Shown piece by piece: positions 37,487-46,848 of a DNA stretch of 64,000 nt. Position numbers and translations under genes: made by a program. This DNA comes from CAZPXZ01 sp965219495. GTDB taxonomy: Bacteria > Pseudomonadota > Alphaproteobacteria > Rhodobacterales > CAZPXZ01. Each line of letters starts with the position of its first letter. Position 1 is the first letter of the stretch. Where the stretch lies: assembly GCA_965219495.1 (NCBI GenBank), contig OZ244777.1:1488001-1552000 (forward strand), given 5' to 3'. The notes below the pieces were generated by a model. That model did no database searches. It was not told the origin of the DNA and saw nothing but the letters and a program-made list of their open reading frames with translations.

Positions 37487-38454
37487 TGGAAGGCGTCGCT
37501 TCGTACCTCATTTTCTTCCTGATCTTCGTGTCTTTCTATTCGTTGAGCAGCCTGGGGCTGAACCTCCAGTGGGGGTTTACCGGACTCTTCAACGTAGGGA
37601 TCGTCGGGTTTTTCGCGGTCGGCGCCTACACCTCGGCAATTCTCACGGGCCCGGCCTATCCCGACGTTCTGTTCGGCGGTTTCGGCCTCTGGTTTCCAGT
37701 GGGATTCCTGTGTGCCATGCTAACTTCCGGGATTGCGGCATTCGTCATCGGTTTCGTCACGCTCCGATTGCGCGAGGACTTCCTGGCGATCGCAACGTTT
37801 GGAATTGCCCTGTCGATCCAACTGGTCACGCTTAATACCGATTCCCTTACGCGCGGTCCGAACGGGCTGTACTCGCTGCCGCGGCCTCTTGCGGGATACT
37901 TCGAATCCCGGACCCTCGACAATCTCCTCTATCTTGTAATGTGCGCAGCGATCATCGGCGCGGTGTACTGGGCATTCGAACGCATGGTGCGCTCTCCCTG
38001 GGGCCGTGTGCTTCGTTCAATTCGGGAAGACGAAACCGCGGCAGCCGCACTGGGCAAGAATGTTTTTGCGGTCCGCCTCCAGTCCTTCGTCGCCGGGTCA
38101 GCGGTCATGGGACTTTCCGGAGCGCTCTATGCGAATTTTCTTGGCTTCATCAGCCCGTCGGATTTCTTCCCGATCTTCACGTTTCAAGTGTTCGTGATGT
38201 TGATCGTGGGTGGCAGCGGCAACAACCTCGGCGCGCTGCTTGGCGGTCTCGTTGTCTGGGGAATCTGGTCGGGCAGCGACGTCCTGATCTCCAGCGTATT
38301 GCCGCCAGAATTCCAGACCCAGGCGGCGGCTGTCCGGGTGGTTTTCATTGGCCTCGTTCTCGTTCTGGTTCTGCTCTATCGCCCGGCGGGTTTGCTTCGG
38401 GAACGGCGAATAGTCTCGCGCGCAGCTCGCCTGACAGATCCGCAGCCCCGGTAG
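37486..38454 (+). CDS. ABC transporter permease, LivM type
   Basis: 322 residues from the ATG at 37486, overlapping the LivH stop (TGATG). Blocks: LNLQWGFTGLFNVGIVGFFA, LRLREDFLAIATFGIALSIQ, the coupling loop SPWGRVLRSIREDETAAAAL, GFISPSDFFPIFTFQVFVML and IVGGSGNNLGALLGG. It completes a five-protein importer with the divergent binding protein; the substrate may be an amino acid, amide or aromatic acid. Confidence 0.92.
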   Translation: MEGVASYLIFFLIFVSFYSLSSLGLNLQWGFTGLFNVGIVGFFAVGAYTSAILTGPAYPDVLFGGFGLWFPVGFLCAMLTSGIAAFVIGFVTLRLREDFLAIATFGIALSIQLVTLNTDSLTRGPNGLYSLPRPLAGYFESRTLDNLLYLVMCAAIIGAVYWAFERMVRSPWGRVLRSIREDETAAAALGKNVFAVRLQSFVAGSAVMGLSGALYANFLGFISPSDFFPIFTFQVFVMLIVGGSGNNLGALLGGLVVWGIWSGSDVLISSVLPPEFQTQAAAVRVVFIGLVLVLVLLYRPAGLLRERRIVSRAARLTDPQPR

Positions 38455-39308
38455 AATCGCCGCGGGCGCCGACGGGCCGCGGAATGAACCAGCCTGTTGG
38501 TTGGAGGCGTACGCATCCTCTCCCAGCCAAGGTCTGAACACTCGACAATACGCCGGTACCTTTCTGGAATCGTGACAGGGTGACGGAATCCGTTCCTCCG
38601 CCATAAGCCATAGTGAAGAACCGAAGAAAGGTCTTTCCCATTGGAGCGCTGTGTGACTGCCCTCTTGCATGAAGGCGCACGTCTGCGAATCGGCCGTACT
38701 TCGTCAAAATTCAGAACCGGGACAAAGATCTGCGCCAAGTGAAGATTGTCCTCGCCAGGTCCGCGGGCGCCCGATTCATGCCCTCTGTCATCAGTCGACA
38801 ATTTCAAACCAGACGCGAGCCTGGAGTCGATGCGACTCTCTTGTGCCCCGTATGAACGAAAGCGGTGTGTTCGTTGGAAGACAGGGGGGGGGGCGAGTTC
38901 CCGGGCGGAACACCCGGTCAAGACCAATCAGAACCTAAAATATTTTTTAAACCGAACTGAACCAAGTATTCTGGATGATTGGGGAACCCGCAATCAGACG
39001 GCTGCATGACTCGGCGTCGGACAATAGAGCAGGGACGCTGGAAACGTGATGGCTGGCGCGCCGGTCTCCCTGATCAGGTAAGGCCTTGGGCCAAGTCGCT
39101 ATGCGGCCCCGGCAGCAGCTTCTTGCAATGATGCGCGGTGCTTGTGCAAGAAGGTTGAAACGCACTTCATATCAATAGGTTATGGACGGTCTTGGGGTGC
39201 GAAGCTTCGTCCCGCGCATAAAATTCCAAGCGGAATTTTGGCGAAATCCGCCGAATGGGCGGGATCTTCGCGATGGTTCGCTCGCTTCGGCGCAATGTCG
39301 GCGAGGGC
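38455..39308. other. 850-base gap, no gene seen
   Basis: Contains a run of ten G's at about 38884–38893 but no recognisable coding sequence on either strand. It ends at an IS remnant. Confidence 0.5.
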
Positions 39309-39990
39309 ATGAAAGCACTCCAGGAACCTTTCGTTCGGCTCGCCAAAATTGCCATCCAGGACATGGCGATTGATTCGAGCTGCCAGGATGACATTCCGGC
39401 GATCCTGCGGGGGCCCCCAGCGCCGTTACTGCGACGAAGCGCTGCGCAGGCAAGTTTTCGTCGTTCTGGACGCGCATGTTCTTCCGGGCGTGGACTGGGG
39501 CTTGAGCGTCCGAGCTAGGATCTCCGGCGGACTCTCATGCTGACGACGCTGAAGCAGGGCATCAAGTGCGATTTCGAGCGTCTTCAAGACCTTGCCGATT
39601 GCCACGGGACAGTTGGGGAGACGCTCGGCCATTCAGGCCTCGACGACACTACCCGGTACGAGCACCGGGCGCTACTGCGCAATGTCTCGCTGGTGAGGCC
39701 GGAACTTCTTGGCAAGATCGACGAACCGGTAGTGAAAGCTGGTCACGCTCTTTTCGGGCAGGAACCGGAAACGTTTCGGGTCGCCTGCGCCGATTCCCTT
39801 GTGGTGGGAACCGAAGTTCGCTATCCGTCCGACCTGCGCCTGCTATGGGACGCGATGCGACGCCGTATCCGGCTTTCCGCGCGGCTGGCTTCGGGCTTGG
39901 CGGCTGGCGGCATTTCCGCCGGCACGTGAAGCGGCGGTTCAACCAGGTCCGCAATGCCTGGCAGCAGAGCGCAAGCGCCTCCTGTCCAGG
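39309..39990 (+). pseudogene. ISNCY-type transposase, second copy, multiply frameshifted
   Basis: It starts MKALQEPFVRLAKIAIQDMA, jumps frame near 39415 (PQRRYCDEALRRQVFVVLDA), again near 39535 (TLKQGIKCDFERLQDLADCH … GHALFGQEPE) and once more near 39900 (GWRHFRRHVKRRFNQVRNAW). Clearly related to, but diverged from, the copy at 18.9–20.1 kb. The C-terminal half is missing; an ISAs1 element lies just beyond. Confidence 0.8.
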
Positions 39991-40212
39991 GCAAAACTGT
40001 TCTCAGGTTATGCCGAGGATTCCCGGTTCGGATTTGGTTTTCGGGCGTCTGGCCTGGGGAATTTCGATGCCGGGATCGGAAATTTCGGGTGCCGGGGCGC
40101 TTGCGGACGGCGCCCGGCGGGGGATTTTCCGGGAGGGTGCGACGTTCGGCCATGGCGAAGGGCTCCCGCCTTGGACGGGAGCGGCGGCGCGCGGCTTGCC
40201 GGGCGGGTTGGA

Positions 40213-42006
40213 TCAGGTGGCGGGCGCGCCGGCCGGTTCGGGGGTCGGCAGGCTGTTGCGGGTCAACTTGAGGAAGTCGAGGACGACGCGGATATTGCGG
40301 TTCAGCCGCCGCAGGGTGGGCGCGACCTCGAGGCCGCGGGCCTTGATGAGGCCGATGGCGAAGCGCCGCAGGCGGGTGGTGTTTTCCGGGCCATAGCCGG
40401 TGCGGATGCGGCTGCGATCTTCGTCCCAACTCCAATCGAGGCAGAAATGAGCTGCGTTTTCGATACACCAGTGGCTGCGGTTCCAGTGCAGGATCTGCGC
40501 CGCGCTGGCGGAATCCGGCGCATGGCTGGTGATGCCGTAGGCGATCTCGGTGCTGGCCTTGCCGGTTCTCTTGTCGGTGCGGAGGCGGCGGATCATGAAG
40601 GCTTGGCCGACGCGAGGGAAGGAGAGGTAGCCGTTCAACTCGGAAGTCGTCCAGATGGCGCGCTGCTCGATGCGGCCGTGCGCCAGGTTGGCTTTCTCCT
40701 CGAAGTCCGGCGCCCTGGCGGCGCCGGTGTCGAAATGCAGCAGGATGTCCCCATACAGGGTCGGCTGGTTCTCCTTGACGGTGAACACGAAGTGGGCGCG
40801 GCGGTCGCGGAGGTACTCCGCGAGCTTGCGCTGGGTGAGCATGGCGTCGGCGGTGAAGGTCTTGGCGGCGATGTCCGGCAACATGTCGAGTAGCGGAATG
40901 ACGGTGCCGATCTCGTTGGTGCGGCGGGTCTCGTCATCGGCGCCGGGCTTCAAGCCGACTTTTTTTTGGGCGTAAGTTGCTTTGCTGTCGTGGCCGACCA
41001 CGCTCATCACGTGCGCCTGGCTGCCGTCGGCGGCGATGGCGCCGCGCAGCGTCTTGCCGTCGATGGACAGCGCCGCGTCCTCGCCGCCATGGGCCTCGTG
41101 CCAGCGCCGCAGCGCCTGGTCGAGTTGCGCCGGGTCGACCCGGGTCAGCACATCGCGGAGGGTCGAGCGGCTCGGCCGCTGCGGGACGCCGCCGCGGCGC
41201 CGCACCCGGAACCGGATCAGGACTTGCGGGCTGAGGTCGTTGACCCATTCCGACATCGCCTTGTAGCCGCGCATGCCGCACAGCGTGGCGGCGGTGGCCA
41301 GCGCCAGCACGCTGGACAGGGTATGGCGCCGTCCGCGGCGCGTGCGGGGGTCGTCGATCTCCCGGAAAAAGGCGGGAAGGGATCGCATCTGCTCTGCTGT
41401 GATCATCGCTGTTCGAACGCCATGCTGAAGGGCCGGATCGAGCCGGGCCCGGGATAACTGTTGGCGCGCATCGCGCGCCAGCGGGCGAAGGAACACCTGT
41501 TTCGGGGTCGAACCCTCCCGGTAGCCGCCGCCATCGCGCCGGAACCCGCGGGTCTTCCCCACCAGCTGCCAGTTCGCGGCGCGGTACACCGTGCCGCGAA
41601 ACCGCGCCGGGTCCACAAACGTCTCCAGCAGCAGTAACGGGTGGCCGAAACGCGCTTGCCAGTCCCGCCCCAGACGCCGCGCGCAAAGCCCGAGAACCCG
41701 CGACCCCAGATGCGCCGGATGCCGCCCGGGCAGGATCAGGTAGCGCACATTGTTCGTGAGCAGGTGCAGCCGGTTGTACTGCTGCGGGTAGTCCCAGCCG
41801 ATCCAAGCGTCCCGGGCCCGGCACTTCAGCGCCGCAGACGAAAACGCCAGCAGCGCAAGCCACCGCCGCCGCCCCCGCGCCACATACCAGATGGTCTCGC
41901 CGATCTTCGGCGCCGCGCCAAGATAATGGTGGCGATCCAGCAGCGCACGGAAGCGACGCTCTTCCTCCGGCAGGACAATATCCACTACCACTTCCGACAA
42001 CTGCAT
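40213..42006 (-). CDS. DruA/DUF4338-like domain fused to ISAs1-family transposase
   Basis: One uninterrupted frame of 597 residues. Residues 1–200 have ERRFRALLDRHHYLGAAPKI, WLALLAFSSAALKCRARDAW, IGWDYPQQYNRLHLLTNNVR, YLILPGRHPAHLGSRVLGL and LLLLETFVDPARFRGTVYRA, then ANWQLVGKTRGFRRDG. This is the DUF4338 pattern shared with DruA of the Druantia anti-phage system. Residues 201–597 (MITAEQMRSLPAFFREIDDP) are an ISAs1 transposase with the catalytic blocks ALSIDGKTLRGAIA, TFTADAMLTQRKL, VFTVKENQPTLYGDI and HWCIENAAHFCLDWSWDED. The ATG at 41406 would allow separate translation of the transposase. Terminal repeats were not identified with confidence. Confidence 0.85.
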   Translation of the reverse strand: MQLSEVVVDIVLPEEERRFRALLDRHHYLGAAPKIGETIWYVARGRRRWLALLAFSSAALKCRARDAWIGWDYPQQYNRLHLLTNNVRYLILPGRHPAHLGSRVLGLCARRLGRDWQARFGHPLLLLETFVDPARFRGTVYRAANWQLVGKTRGFRRDGGGYREGSTPKQVFLRPLARDARQQLSRARLDPALQHGVRTAMITAEQMRSLPAFFREIDDPRTRRGRRHTLSSVLALATAATLCGMRGYKAMSEWVNDLSPQVLIRFRVRRRGGVPQRPSRSTLRDVLTRVDPAQLDQALRRWHEAHGGEDAALSIDGKTLRGAIAADGSQAHVMSVVGHDSKATYAQKKVGLKPGADDETRRTNEIGTVIPLLDMLPDIAAKTFTADAMLTQRKLAEYLRDRRAHFVFTVKENQPTLYGDILLHFDTGAARAPDFEEKANLAHGRIEQRAIWTTSELNGYLSFPRVGQAFMIRRLRTDKRTGKASTEIAYGITSHAPDSASAAQILHWNRSHWCIENAAHFCLDWSWDEDRSRIRTGYGPENTTRLRRFAIGLIKARGLEVAPTLRRLNRNIRVVLDFLKLTRNSLPTPEPAGAPAT

Positions 42007-42185
42007 CGCGCAACCCTGAACAGCGGTGATTCGCCGCCAATCACCTCATAGCAGGGTTCCGACGGAAACACCAGACCGGCACGGTAACTTGTTGAACCCT
42101 CAACACCTCCAGCAATGAATCAATTGGCCCTGCCTCCTGTCAGGCAATGCTTGACAAACCTGCCCTTGCCGATCAACTCGCGGCA

Positions 42186-42464
42186 GTGATCAAGAGCATC
42201 CGAAACAAGGTGCCGCGCAACGATTGCACGCTCGGTCGAATCAAGGGGTTGAACGCCGAATGGACCCCAAAGCTTCGCCGAATTCTCGCGGCGCTCGAAG
42301 CCGCTGAAGGACCGGAGCAGATGAACTATCCAGGGTCCTGCTTCCATCCCCTGAAAGGGAACAAAAGTGGACGCTACTCCGTTCGCCTGACTGCCAATGT
42401 TCGGGTTACCTTCGGTTGGGATGATGACGGTGCCGGTGATGTTGATATTGGGGACTACCACTGA
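42186..42464 (+). CDS. higB: HigB-type toxin (RelE/ParE superfamily)
   Basis: 92 residues from GTG at 42186, giving the family start MIKSIRNKV; the longer frame from 42147 adds an unusual extension. Later blocks are LRRILAALEAAEGPEQMNYP, FHPLKGNKSGRYSVRLTANV and RVTFGWDDDGAGDVDIGDYH, the standard HigB end. HigB is a ribosome-dependent mRNA interferase. Its stop overlaps the antitoxin start. Confidence 0.88.
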   Translation: MIKSIRNKVPRNDCTLGRIKGLNAEWTPKLRRILAALEAAEGPEQMNYPGSCFHPLKGNKSGRYSVRLTANVRVTFGWDDDGAGDVDIGDYH

Positions 42465-42769
42465 TGATGATCAGACACCCTTCCATTCGCCCGGTGCATC
42501 CGGGCGAGATACTTCGTGAGGATATTCTCCCTGCGCTCTCCATCAGCAAGACCGCCATCGCCGATGCGCTTCAAATGTCCCGGCAAACGCTCTACGATAT
42601 CCTTAATGAGAAGCAGCCTGTAACCGCCGAGATGGCGGTCCGCCTCGGCAAGTTGTTCGGAAACGACACCAGTTTTTGGATCAATCTTCAACGGGCGTAC
42701 GATCTCGCAGTCGCGGAGCGCACCGTCGACGTCTCGGGCACACCCACCATCGAAGCGTATGCGGCGTAG
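42464..42769 (+). CDS. higA: HigA-type antitoxin (XRE helix-turn-helix)
   Basis: 101 residues. IRPVHPGEILREDILPALSI, SKTAIADALQMSRQTLYDIL, NEKQPVTAEMAVRLGKLFGN and SFWINLQRAYDLAVAER are the HigA/VapI pattern. It neutralises HigB and normally represses the higBA promoter. TGATG overlap with higB; toxin-first order is usual for this family. Confidence 0.93.
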   Translation: MMIRHPSIRPVHPGEILREDILPALSISKTAIADALQMSRQTLYDILNEKQPVTAEMAVRLGKLFGNDTSFWINLQRAYDLAVAERTVDVSGTPTIEAYAA

Positions 42770-43146
42770 ATCCAATCGAAAATTTTGTTCACTGCTTTCA
42801 CTTTGACGCTCTCAAATACCTGTTCTCCGGCGAAAGACGGAGAGACTCGGTGGTCGGTAATAGGCCTTCGAATCCCTGGCGACCTTTGAGATCCGCCTGT
42901 TTCGAATGCAACCCCATCGCCCGACCCAGCAAGCCGTTGGGCTTGGCCACTGTTGATTCTCGACCGTGCGGATTTCGGGGCAGACACAGCGTTCCGTTTC
43001 CGCATCCACTATTGCCAACTACTCCCGGTAGTTTGGCATCCGCCGGTGTGCGCTGATGGGCGGGCGCGGCAGGCTGGCGACGACTTGCATCCGCGACTGT
43101 CTGAAGTCGACGGGACGGGACTCCTGCTCCAGCGGACAGGATGAAA
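42770..43146. other. Intergenic, no gene seen
   Basis: About 380 bases between higA and the permease, which converge here. No supported gene. Confidence 0.4.
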
Positions 43147-44187
43147 TCAGGTTACGACGGCTGCGAAGGAGGCTCCAAAGGCCACGGCTCCGGCGAAGCC
43201 AAGAACAAGATAGGCCAGGAAAACCGTGCGGTTCACAATGGCCCATACCGCAACCATGGCCGGAATGCAGGTAACGGCGCCCGCCACCATGAAGGCCATG
43301 GCGGCTCCAGTACCCATACCTTGTCCCATCAGCCCGGAAACCAGCGCCGGCGCGGCATAGCTGTTGACATAGGCCGGAACTCCGACCAATGCTCCGACCA
43401 CGATTGAGCCGATCCCCTCGCCGCCTACCACCCCTCCGATCAGCTCTGCCGGAACGTATGTAACGAGCAGTGCTTCCAGGACGTATGCGAGAGACAGCCA
43501 TTTCAACAGGAAAAGCGCGTTCAATGCCGCCTCCAACCGGAACGTGGCCATGCGCTCACCCTCTCTCCAGAATCGCCAGACCGTTCGACCGCCCGGCGAG
43601 ACCGGCCCGCACCCGCAGAGACCGCCGCTGGCTCGGTCCCGGAGGGGCGTGGCAAATACCGGCCAATGGGAAACCGACCAGATTGCAAATCCTCCAAACA
43701 ATCCGAGCGCGACGGCCGCGACGATCTTGCCGATCGCAAAGTCCCAATTCAGCGCGGCAGCAGTGATGAGCACGGTCGGCACATCGATCAACGGAGAGGA
43801 CAACCAGAAAGCCATGATGGCCGAGAGCGGCGCTCCCATCGCCAGGAGGCCTGCGATAAACGGGACCACTTCGCAGGAACAGAACGGGGAAAGCCCACCC
43901 ACGAATGCGGCAAGAACGATCATCTGGACTTCACGCCCTTCGAACGCCTTCGCTACCATTGCCTCGGCGCCGGTGGCCTTCAGGCAGGCAATCAGAAATA
44001 CGGCGCTCGCAACGTAAGGAAGGGTTTCCAGCAAGGCGCCGATCGAAGCGTAAAGCACGGGTTCAAATTGCCCGCGATCGAGCGCTGCCACTGCCGCGAG
44101 CATGAAGAACACGAGAGCCCAGACCGAGGCTAACCGGTCCGCAATTTTACGGAGGCCGCCAAATCCCCGAAGGATTAGTTCGGTCAT
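43147..44187 (-). CDS. Permease, ArsP/YraQ (SO_0444-like) family
   Basis: 346 residues from the ATG at 44187 (MTELILRGFGGLRKIADRLA). About eight membrane segments in two halves. The hallmark SPFCSCEVVPFIAGLLAMGA with LSSPLIDVPTVLITAAAL matches the DUF318/ArsP family of metal or organoarsenical efflux permeases; the central loop GGLCGCG adds two cysteines. It follows the ArsR gene by 13 bases, pointing to metal- or metalloid-inducible export. Confidence 0.85.
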   Translation of the reverse strand: MTELILRGFGGLRKIADRLASVWALVFFMLAAVAALDRGQFEPVLYASIGALLETLPYVASAVFLIACLKATGAEAMVAKAFEGREVQMIVLAAFVGGLSPFCSCEVVPFIAGLLAMGAPLSAIMAFWLSSPLIDVPTVLITAAALNWDFAIGKIVAAVALGLFGGFAIWSVSHWPVFATPLRDRASGGLCGCGPVSPGGRTVWRFWREGERMATFRLEAALNALFLLKWLSLAYVLEALLVTYVPAELIGGVVGGEGIGSIVVGALVGVPAYVNSYAAPALVSGLMGQGMGTGAAMAFMVAGAVTCIPAMVAVWAIVNRTVFLAYLVLGFAGAVAFGASFAAVVT

Positions 44188-44200
44188 GCCGCCGGTTCCT

Positions 44201-44530
44201 TCAGGCGGACCCGGGACCACGATCCGCGGAACCGGGGAGATCGGCATCCGCGCAACACTCGCTGAGCAGAAAGTCCGCCAGTTCCTGAATCCGTTCGTAG
44301 TCGACCCGGTTCACGACCGTTGCCCCCTGCCGATTCTGTTCGATCAATCCGCTCGCCGCAAGAAACCTCAAATGGTGCGCCAAGGTGGACGCCGGCACTC
44401 CGATGCGTTCCTGGATGACGCCCACCGAAAGCCCGGCTTCGCCCGCGCGCACCAGGGCCAGAAGGACCTCGAGCCGCGCTTCCGAGCCGGCCGCTGCAAA
44501 TCCTTGCGCCGCTTCTTCGATCGCCAGCAA
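44201..44530 (-). CDS. ArsR family winged-helix regulator
   Basis: 109 residues. GSEARLEVLLALVRAGEAGL, SVGVIQERIGVPASTLAHHL and RFLAASGLIEQNRQGATVVN form the ArsR winged helix. A C-terminal Cys pair (LSECCADADLPG) could be the metal(loid) sensor. The start is the TTG at 44530; no ATG is available in frame. Likely autorepressor of itself and the downstream permease. Confidence 0.88.
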   Translation of the reverse strand: MLAIEEAAQGFAAAGSEARLEVLLALVRAGEAGLSVGVIQERIGVPASTLAHHLRFLAASGLIEQNRQGATVVNRVDYERIQELADFLLSECCADADLPGSADRGPGSA

Positions 44531-44550
44531 CAGCCATCTCCGTGATTCGA

Positions 44551-44572
44551 TATAACTAGTACACTAGATATA
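44551..44572. promoter_or_regulatory. 22-bp palindromic operator, candidate ArsR site
   Basis: TATAACTAGTACACTAGATA followed by TA: nine of eleven base pairs are symmetrical around the centre (44561/44562). It lies 21 bases upstream of the arsR-like start and in the divergent region toward the MscS gene. Confidence 0.65.
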
Positions 44573-44795
44573 CAGAAGTTTGGCGGATGCAACCACCGAC
44601 CCGAATTGCAGTCGTGAACCTAGCCGATCGGGGGCGGAATTTGCGGGGACCGTGCAGGAGAGATGCCGCGCGGCTGGACACGGAGACGAGGATGCCGCCG
44701 GGCGGCGCACTCCCGGGCGAGCATCGCACGAGTATCGCAAAGGCGGCCGGATTGCGTTATGTAAGTTCGGACAGCAAAACTTTTCGGCATTTCCC

Positions 44796-45893
44796 ATGAA
44801 TATCGACTGGCTGGAGCTTGCCGCCAATCTCGGCATGGAAGACATCTCCTGGGGACGCACGGCAGCCGCCCTTGGCGTATTCCTGATTTTCCTCCTGCTG
44901 CGAAAGCCATTGGCGCGAATGGCGCTCTGGCCGGTAGCGGGAGCGATCGCCCGGCTCTGCAGCACGACCTCGAAGAAGGTCTCCGAGGTGGTCCGGAACC
45001 CGCTTTCCCTGGTTCCAGTTCTGATCGGCCTCTATATCGCCGGCCACATACTGCGGATTTCGGGACCGGCAGAGGAAATCCTCAACTTGCTAATGCGCAC
45101 ACTTGGCGTGATCTCCACGACCTGGATGACCGCACGGGCGATTCGGGTGGTCGCCCAGGGCAGTCAGACGCTCCGCAAGGCCATCAGCGAAGAATTCATC
45201 GGCTGGGCGACCCGGGCGATCGAGTTCCTGGTCTGGCTGATCGGCGTGGCTGCCGCACTCGAGATCTGGGGCGTGCAAGTGGCACCCCTCATCGCCAGCC
45301 TCGGCATTATCGGCGTGGCCGTCGCGCTGGGGGCGCAGGACTTCTTCAAGAACCTGATCTCCGGGCTCGTGGTGCTCTCCGAAAAACGTTATCGCATTGG
45401 CGACCGTATCCAGCTGGCCGGTGTCGTCGACGGCAGCGTTGAACAAATCGGGTTCCGGTCCACCCGGGTTCGGCTGTTCGACGGGGCTCCCGTTTCCATT
45501 CCCAACGCAATGCTCTCGGATGGAGCCCTGGTCAATTACGGCGAAATCCCTTGGCGGCGCATCCGCTGGTACATCGGCCTCGAGTTCCGCACGACGGCAA
45601 AGCAACTCCGGAACATCCGGCAGAAGATCGCGGAGCACATGCTCGGGAACGACGATTTTGTTCCCGGAGAGAAGGCGGCCCAGCAGGTCCGGGTGGACCG
45701 GTTCTCCGACTCTTCCATCGACATCCTCGTCTACGGGTTCGCAAATACCACGGACTGGACCAAATGGATGAGAACCAAGGAAGACCTGCTCTTCAGGATC
45801 AAGGAAATCGTCGAGGAAGAAGGCGCAGGTTTCGCGTTCCCGAGCCGGTCCGTCTACATCGAAAACTCCCCGCCGGACGGTTCCGGCACGTGA
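44796..45893 (+). CDS. MscS-family mechanosensitive channel
   Basis: 365 residues from the ATG at 44796 (MNIDWLELAANLGMEDISWG). Four to five membrane segments; the pore helix and beta domain are recognisable as APLIASLGIIGVAVALGAQD, FFKNLISGLVVLSEKRYRIG, DRIQLAGVVDGSVEQIGFRS and FDGAPVSIPNAMLSDGALVN. Releases solutes on hypo-osmotic shock. The next gene starts inside its stop (GTGA). Confidence 0.92.
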   Translation: MNIDWLELAANLGMEDISWGRTAAALGVFLIFLLLRKPLARMALWPVAGAIARLCSTTSKKVSEVVRNPLSLVPVLIGLYIAGHILRISGPAEEILNLLMRTLGVISTTWMTARAIRVVAQGSQTLRKAISEEFIGWATRAIEFLVWLIGVAAALEIWGVQVAPLIASLGIIGVAVALGAQDFFKNLISGLVVLSEKRYRIGDRIQLAGVVDGSVEQIGFRSTRVRLFDGAPVSIPNAMLSDGALVNYGEIPWRRIRWYIGLEFRTTAKQLRNIRQKIAEHMLGNDDFVPGEKAAQQVRVDRFSDSSIDILVYGFANTTDWTKWMRTKEDLLFRIKEIVEEEGAGFAFPSRSVYIENSPPDGSGT

Positions 45894-46753
45894 AGACGCG
45901 AATTATCGATTCGATCCGCGAATTGCCGAAGACGTATGACGGGGTGCTCTGCGATGTCTGGGGCGTCTATCACAACGGCATAAGGGTTTTTCAGGAGGCT
46001 GCGTCCGTACTTCGCGTCATTCGCGCCCAGGGCGGAACAGTCGTCCTGCTCACCAATGCGCCTCGTCCGCGCCATGCCGTCGCCGACCACATCGCGCGGG
46101 TTGGCGGAAGCGTGGCGGACTATGATCAAATCGTAACCTCCGGCGATGCCGCGCGGGAAGCGCTGACGTCCGGGAACTGGGGACGCTGGTGCTATCACAT
46201 CGGGCCGGAGCGCGACCTCGGGCTCGTCGCCGGCACCGAGCTTCACAGGGTCACGCTCGAGAACGCAGAATTCCTGCTCTGTACGGGCCTGTTCGACGAT
46301 TCCACGGAAACCGCCGCCGATTACCTGGAGACCTTTGATCGCGCACTGGCGCTCGGGCTTCCGATGCTCTGTTCGAATCCCGACCCGTTTGTCGACCGGG
46401 GACCGCTGCGAATCCCTTGCGCCGGGTCGCTGGCCATCGCCTACGAACAGGCGGGCGGCTCGGTAACCTATTGCGGCAAGCCCCACGCCCCGATCTATGA
46501 AAGCGCGCTGCGCGCGCTGGACCAGTCCGCCGGCAGGTCCATCCCCAGAGCGAGCATTCTCGCCGTCGGCGACGGCATCACCACCGATGTCACCGGCGCG
46601 GCAAGAATGGGGCTGGACTGCCTGTTCGTAACCGGCGGCCTTGCGGTTTCCGAAATCGCCCATGACGGGCGACGTCCGGCCCGGAACAGCCTCGAAGCAT
46701 TTCTCGCCCGGCATGGCGCGGCGCCGCTGGCGGCGGCCCGGCAATTGCGATGA
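45890..46753 (+). CDS. TIGR01459 family HAD-type hydrolase (NagD-like)
   Basis: 287 residues from GTG at 45890, overlapping the channel's stop. Motif I YDGVLCDVWGVYHNG, motif II VVLLTNAPRPR, cap region, then YCGKPHAPIYESAL with the motif III Lys and LAVGDGITTDVTGAARMG for motif IV. TIGR01459 phosphatases are widespread in Alphaproteobacteria; substrate unknown. Neighbouring MaoC and RibF genes are a recurrent arrangement. Confidence 0.92.
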   Translation: MKTRIIDSIRELPKTYDGVLCDVWGVYHNGIRVFQEAASVLRVIRAQGGTVVLLTNAPRPRHAVADHIARVGGSVADYDQIVTSGDAAREALTSGNWGRWCYHIGPERDLGLVAGTELHRVTLENAEFLLCTGLFDDSTETAADYLETFDRALALGLPMLCSNPDPFVDRGPLRIPCAGSLAIAYEQAGGSVTYCGKPHAPIYESALRALDQSAGRSIPRASILAVGDGITTDVTGAARMGLDCLFVTGGLAVSEIAHDGRRPARNSLEAFLARHGAAPLAAARQLR

Positions 46754-46848
46754 ATTCGCTGGAAATTTGTCCCGCGCCGCGCAGTTGATTACACATTGGC
46801 GCCCGCACCACGAATTACCCGCCCGAGGGAACCGGAGAGAACACGCAA

